In this document: piece after piece, positions 58,455 to 64,000 of the stretch
How positions within the stretch are numbered: position 1 is the stretch's first letter
Layout of the letters: every line of letters begins with the position of its first letter
Assembly: GCA_015501075.1 (NCBI GenBank)
Contig: JADNYJ010000150.1
Location: forward strand, 1-64,000
Origin: Gymnopilus junonius
Taxonomy: Eukaryota; Basidiomycota; Agaricomycetes; Agaricales; Galerinaceae
Direction: 5' to 3'
DNA: 64,000 nucleotides
Position numbers and translations under genes: made by a program
Notes under the pieces: generated by a model
Told to the model about the DNA's origin: nothing
The model's input: the letters and a program-made list of their open reading frames with translations, nothing else
Databases searched by the model: none

Positions 58455-59178
58455 ATGGCTGTCCCAGCTGACCTGACCGTTCTCGATATCTCTGGCAAGT
58501 ATGTTATGGTGAGTGTCTCACGATCAGGGGAGAAATTGTTAAACGCAACGTACAGAACAAGACGCTCTCCGACCAACGTACTGACGAGATCCTCCAATTG
58601 CAAGGCGTCGGCTGGTTGAAGCGAAAGGCCATCGCCTATGGGACTGTGACCCTCCTTATCAAACACTACAAAGACGACGATGGTGTCGAGCACATCGACA
58701 TCGAGCAGACTCTCACGGGAGGTATACCTGGTACCAGCGAGCGCCGGACTTTATGGTGGAAGGAACGAGAAAACGAGGACCACTTATTCGGTGCCGTCAA
58801 GGGCAAGTCTAGGAGAGTCAAGCCCACAGAGCTCAATATTCCATTCCTGACGACTGATTGGACACCTGATACCCTGGAGAACGGCCTCATCCAGTCTTAC
58901 GTCGAGAGCGACACTCCCAAGAGTGGCACTACTTGGATCGCTGACCAGGTGTGTTATATCCGACTGGGCTTCTCTCGCGTTTCATCATGTTGACGTCCGA
59001 ATGTAGACCTGGGGTATCGAGGAAATTAACGGTGAAAGGAGATATGTAAGGCATGTCAAATTCACTGGACCTGGAGGAGAAGATATCGAGGCCAAGCTCG
59101 TCTATGATTATTGTACGTCCTTTTTAATCCTCCTCCATGACTTCAGTTAACCTGATCTTTGTAGTGGGTCCTCAGTGA
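58455..59178 (+). CDS. Conserved small fungal protein, calycin-like (hypothetical)
   Basis: Four exons: 58455-58508, 58556-58948, 59007-59112, 59165-59178, 188 residues, intact. It starts MAVPADLTVLDISGKYVM and continues NKTLSDQRTDEILQLQGVGW, LKRKAIAYGTVTLLIKHY, DGVEHIDIEQTLTGGIPG, TPKSGTTWIADQTWGIEEIN, GERRYVRHVKFTGPGGEDIE. This small protein type recurs across Ascomycota and Basidiomycota without a known function. Alternating strands and the GKYxMNKTLSD start resemble lipocalin or fatty-acid-binding folds, so a cytosolic small-ligand binder is possible; this is inference. There is no signal peptide. Confidence 0.8.
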
Positions 59179-62100
59179 CCACGATGTACATCAATATTTA
59201 TACGAAGACTATTTTGTAACACCAGCAAGATATTTCATTATTCGCTTGAAATGCGCCTCTATATTAAATTTTCATTTGGCCACGCGACAGTTGCTTCCGT
59301 CTCCGATCTGGTTCTATCTTTGCAGAACGCCTTTAAACGCCCGATGTACATATTTCGATCATGGCATTGCCCAATCACGAAAGCATGCCCTAGTCTCTAC
59401 AACGATTACTTTTTCTGACTTGTCCTCTCCAGGTTAGCGCCTATTTACCTTCCGCTTTCTGTCAACTCTTATTTTCCGGTGAATGCGCACTTGACGACCT
59501 GCTTTGTTGCCTCGGCCCTAACTTCGTTCCTTTCGTTAAGCACATAATACAGTTCTTCTACGTGGTAGTTCCATACTGGCGCCGGAAAATTCTCTGAACA
59601 AGATTGCGAATCAAACTGTCCGACGCCTTGCCGACGCCTCCGTTCAGTTGCTATCTGTTCACTTTCCCTCTTCAGGTTTGAGCTCTGTGGCTTATGGCGC
59701 ACGCCTCCTGATATCGGCCTTAGTATGACCATGCATGGCCGTGCATGACCACTCATTAGGAACAACCATCATCTGCACTTCATCACCATCTCCAAACTTT
59801 AAGGTCACCTCTTTCTTTAGAATGGTGCTGCCAACAGGGTTGCGAAGCGGCCCCTACAGTACGTACTCTCTCCGCTTCAAGTTTGTTCGATCCTACCGTT
59901 CGGCGTGCAACTTAGAGATTCTTGTCCTGCGTTTCGACGGTCAGATACTGATCGGTTTTATTGACCCATGTGGCATTTCTGAAAGTACAATTTTTGCCAC
60001 CTGGAAGGGAACCATGGCCCTTGAAGAAACATAATTCTGCAGCAAGCCAACACCAGCAAGTCAATATGAGACTGTTTCTTCCTCCTGATCACCCTCCGCA
60101 GACTGATGCAATTTCTTCCTTGTAAATACGAACTACCCATCTTATTTAGCCATTCTCTGCACCAATGGGTCCATCAGGCTTTAGTCACTCGGGGTATACT
60201 ACCATTATTGGAACCTCCGAAAAATCCAGGGGAATTTGCGTGTTTCATCACTATTTCGACGTCCATGTATTTTAGTTCCAGCGCGGATGTCACGACGCGA
60301 GTAACGACGGTGATTAGCTTTCTTTCCTTCGAGAACGAGAGACTGAACTGTCACTGTCATTGTCAACGGCCTATACGGGCGTATCATGTAAAATATTTTT
60401 GTCTTCATCTCAGGCTCAAGCCGACAGCGCATGATGGGTTCCTCATATTTATTTGCATACAGGGGGGAAATTTCCCTTGACATAACTGCGAACTTTCCAT
60501 ACCATGGCCCACATGGTTTTGGTACCTGTTGACCGGGAAAGGGAAGAAGACTTGAGAGGGCATCATAACTCCGGGGTCAGAAACGTGTCCTAGAGCCGGG
60601 GTGATTTCACTTCAAGAATCTGGCTCTCTCGCTATGTATGTAAAAGTAAGCAAAAACATCATGATCCTGATCGTTTTCTCAGTCCTACGAATGCATCACA
60701 TTCTACATCACATCTACATCAGCTAGACTCACCTCTGTGAAAATTTGCCCATTTCCCAACGTTGAATTGCCGTGAAGCCCCAACTGAGGAAGCCCCTTCG
60801 TTTGACGGTGTTTTCGACCCCCCGCCCGCGCTAGCTCTAGCTCATCTAAGCCTTACGAGCTTATCGTATATGGTGATCTTCATCTCCATTCGTTATTTAC
60901 TCTATGATTCGGATGGTGTCGATGTCGATGGCGAAATTTCTTGGAGTAACTGGAGCTCATTCCGGACTCGGATTTCTGATTGAATATTAATCCATCATGA
61001 CCAGAATACCTTCAAGACAGGAATAGAGTACATAAGTAGTAGTCCAGTCATATTCTCTCATGTTGTCCGGACGACCAGAGAAGTAGAAGCACAGGCTGGA
61101 AATACACCACACTCTACCATCTATGTATTTATCAGCAAAAGGCTGGAGTATCAACCTGTTCAATCTAACCGCGTCAGCCATCCTTTTTAGGCGCAACCAA
61201 CCAATTTAGATAACGAGAAACGGAACAGACATCCGATCGCAAGTCGGGCGGATTCCGGAAAGATCCTCGCTTATCTCCTGCACCTTGTCCTCCGACCGTC
61301 ATCGATTCAGCCACCGTCATCATGATACTGTCACACATCCCCCCCTCCTCCCCAATCTGTATTCCTCTCCTGAACCTCCTTCACGTTCAACGTTGACGTC
61401 TACTTTCACATCACAGCCCCTTCAGGCTTCCTGTTTCCGTGTCTTGCTTGCTTCCCGTCATAACTATATGCACCATACTCCTTCCGTTCCCCTTGAGACA
61501 GTAGACTCTTCCTCCATCTTCCCGCAGTCATGGCGACCATATGGGAAGGGGGTAGGGAACGCCAGTGGTTTTGGTTTCCGTATGGGACAGGTGTTTACTA
61601 TCTGTTATCAGATCTTGTTAGATCCGTTCATACTTGGAGTCTGAATCTTAATCTATGCCCTAAGGAGGCTACTTACTTGGACAATGGGCATCAGTAAAAG
61701 CACTCTGGGTGGTTAACGTAATTCTGGGAACGTTACCTTTATTTACCCCATGGTACCTGCACCCAGGATTTCGGGCCAATCAGCTACTGGCTTTGACCCC
61801 CTAGAGCTCAGGGAAGGCGGAAGCATACCTGTCTCCGGGGCTCCGTTGTCAATATCTCAGCGTTACTTCAGTGATATGTTAATAGTGACTTGCCCTAGCA
61901 AGGACCAAGCAGACACCGACATCTGTGCAAGGCTTCAAACAAAGATCGTCCTGTCTGCATAGCCTGTAGTAATAGTGTGGCACATGGTGCGATTTGAAGC
62001 CCCACTTATTCTTTCGAGCCTTTTGAACTTGAAGGGGGGCCTTGGAGTCTGTCTTTCTGGCCTGTCTGTCGATCGGCGGGTATGCGGTACTATCCTCAAC

Positions 62101-64000
62101 GATCGACACTCGTGTGCACAAATACACGATCTTTCTAGCTATTAGTACTTATTTCCGAGGACTTTGAAAACTTCCCAATACCTTACTTCAAAAAAGCCTA
62201 TCCTCGACTTGTCAGCGCGGGCGGTTGTACTACAGACATAGAGCGTGACTGTGGCGCACTGCCGCCCAGTCCGACATGCATATCGAATTCTGGAAAGAAC
62301 TAAAGAAAGGCTGGAATCATTCCGAGTCACTTGAAGGGATAGTAGGGATGGACGTAAGATAATCCGACCTTTCTTGGTGCCTTGGGCTCTAGTACCACCC
62401 AAGTCTCCGACCTATATGTATACTTTACATATGGGCTCTAAATCACAAGTTACTCGCAAGTACTCAAGTACAGTCATGGCTATTGAGTGGCGTCTGACTT
62501 GTAATGTGTACTTGGAATATTATGTGACCAGGAACTCATGGATATCGATAGAGGGAGGTGGAATGGAATTCTGGAATTTCTGACCTCGAATTCCCATTCC
62601 TAGCGCTTTCACGATTGCCTGGCCGGCCCACTGTCATTGAAAATTGAATCCTGATTTTTGATTCGAAGTAATGGACATCGATCCGTATCGTCTGCTCTAA
62701 TACCTTTGCCATGCTACTCGATAATTAACCCGAGTGCCTTACTTAGACTAGACTAGTATTAACACGTATCCCATTCATAGTCGCACTGGACTTTATACCA
62801 TTTATATATAACCACCATACCTAAGTCAATCCGAAAAAAAAACAGTCAAGGCTCAGAACTGTCCAAAATAGGACCCGACCAACTTGAAGTACCGACGTCA
62901 TCGAGCGCGCTAGCATCGACGTCAGCGTCAGCGCTCTTCCGAATCCAGAGCTCTTCTGCTCTTCTGTACATGTCTAAATCCTGAAATCGGCGCTATCATT
63001 CGTCATTCATTATGCTCGTGCTTATGCATAAGTACTAGTAGCATGGAAGAGCATATGCAAGTAGTTATAGGTAATTTTTAGTATTCAAGCGACATTAATA
63101 TTTCAGTGTCACGGATCACTCACTTCGAATTCCCATTCAGCATCTAGGCCCTGGAAGCAGGAAGCAGGGAAGAAGCCAAGGCAAGATGGTTAAAAAAAAG
63201 TCATAATTGTTCATGTTCATGCCCGCTGCTCGCGCAACGTCGTCCAATGGGAAGGTTGGAATATTGATAACGCCGTCATTCCATTCCAGTTCTAATTTTC
63301 ATACATACCACGTATCCCAGAACCATTCTTAGTATTTACATACTTATCCTCTAGTAACCTTCTTATTTAGAAGTATCCGAATTCAAGTGTTTAAAGTAGG
63401 TGTTTCCATTTCGAAGAGAGAGTAAACCATACAACAGACAGACAACAGGCAGGTAGAGACTAGTACAGAAGCAATTATAGAGTAAATGCTATACTAACTA
63501 GCTAAAAAAAAAGTTCGTAAAAGATCATGATATGATAAGGCAATGGCCAAGGAAACCAAGGAAAAAAGGGAGGTGGGGGAGGGAAAAGAGTCAACCCAAA
63601 ATAAAACTGGGCGGGCGGGCAGATTGGAGGTTAGATGAGAAAGATGGACATAAATAACTTGTGGCCCAAAAGATAACGGAAGGTGTAGTGATGGTGATGA
63701 GGAGGATGAACAACAGAGCACAAATGTGTGATGTGACGCGATGCGATGAGAGTGAGTAAGTACGAAGGCGATATCAGATACAACGAAGGAGGTCGTGAAT
63801 GTGAGTGGGTTGGGTAAAGCGTACAGATGGTATAGTAGGTAGACAACAAACGAGCATAGAGCAAGCAAAAGTACAAAGCATATGAGGATGGAAGAGAGGA
63901 ACGAAGAGAGGAAGCAAAAGCAAAAGCGGGAAGCTCGATCGGTCTTCCCAATAATTTTAACGAAAACAAAAGAAAAAAGGGAGCATGGAGAGAACACTGA
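59179..64000. other. Gene-poor region to the right edge
   Basis: No recognisable gene in 4.8 kb. Frames such as 60106-60480, 61285-61644 and 61750-61962 are short, lack domains and overlap frames on the other strand. From about 63480 the plus strand is purine-rich, so the long minus-strand frames there (63494-63997) are Phe/Leu/Ser-rich by composition. This could be an untranslated region of a gene beyond the edge. Confidence 0.45.

Noticed and set aside
63494..63997. 167-codon minus-strand Leu/Phe/Ser/His-rich frame
   Set aside because: It sits on a purine/pyrimidine-skewed stretch, two minus-strand frames are open at once, and no domain is visible; more likely an untranslated region.
1..64000. 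CRISPR arrays, rRNA, insertion sequences, bacterial-type operons
   Set aside because: No repeat-spacer pattern, rRNA sequence or transposase motif was seen, and the spliced genes show that this is fungal nuclear DNA.

Overview
The window is nuclear DNA of a filamentous basidiomycete, most likely an Agaricomycete (mushroom-forming) fungus. The evidence is dense genes split by roughly 50-60 nt GT-AG introns, together with HET-domain, F-box-like, DUF6533-type seven-helix and HSPA12-type Hsp70 genes that are typical of that class. No bacterial, organellar, rRNA, tRNA or CRISPR features were found. The species cannot be named from the sequence.

Layout. 0.5-2.5 kb: a HET-domain gene broken in several places. 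2.9-7.7 kb: two tandem MFS transporter genes with identical internal exon sizes. 8.9-11.9 kb: an acidic protein and a secreted Ala/Ser/Thr-rich protein with a cluster of dibasic (Kex2-like) sites. 12.6-16.8 kb (minus): SPT2 histone chaperone and a third MFS gene. 17.9 kb: a possible TATA-driven micro-protein. 19.6-22.7 kb: a CFIm68/CPSF6-like RNA-binding protein (plus), tail to tail with a DUF4604/KIAA1143-like protein (minus). 22.9-30.7 kb: three members of an unrecognised paralogous family (called A, B and C here) around a DENND6-type DENN protein. 31.1-33.9 kb: an HSPA12-like Hsp70. 34.7-38.9 kb (minus): a second tandem MFS pair. 40.2-42.1 kb: two related small proteins with a Cys/His domain, the second degraded. 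42.6-44.3 kb: a DUF6533 membrane protein. 46.9-50.1 kb: a 13-exon urease. 50.5-56.5 kb: F-box-like genes, scrambled pieces of an SRPK-like kinase and a hypothetical protein. 58.5-59.2 kb: a small conserved fungal protein. 59.2-64 kb looks gene-poor.

Biology. Housekeeping genes (SPT2, CFIm68, DUF4604, DENND6, urease) alternate with expanding lineage-specific families (MFS, F-box-like, Hsp70-like, family A/B/C, Cys/His pair). The five MFS genes within 36 kb are the strongest sign of local duplication. They form two subgroups: genes 1-2 (plus strand) and genes 3-5 (minus strand).

Quality caution. Several otherwise well-conserved genes (HET, urease exon 1, family copies B and C, the 3' end of the secreted protein) each appear to need a one-base indel, mostly in a homopolymer. 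Either these are real lesions or the assembly carries homopolymer errors. Gene predictors will misplace starts and introns there. Exon boundaries below were derived by hand from splice consensus, frame and paralogue comparison.
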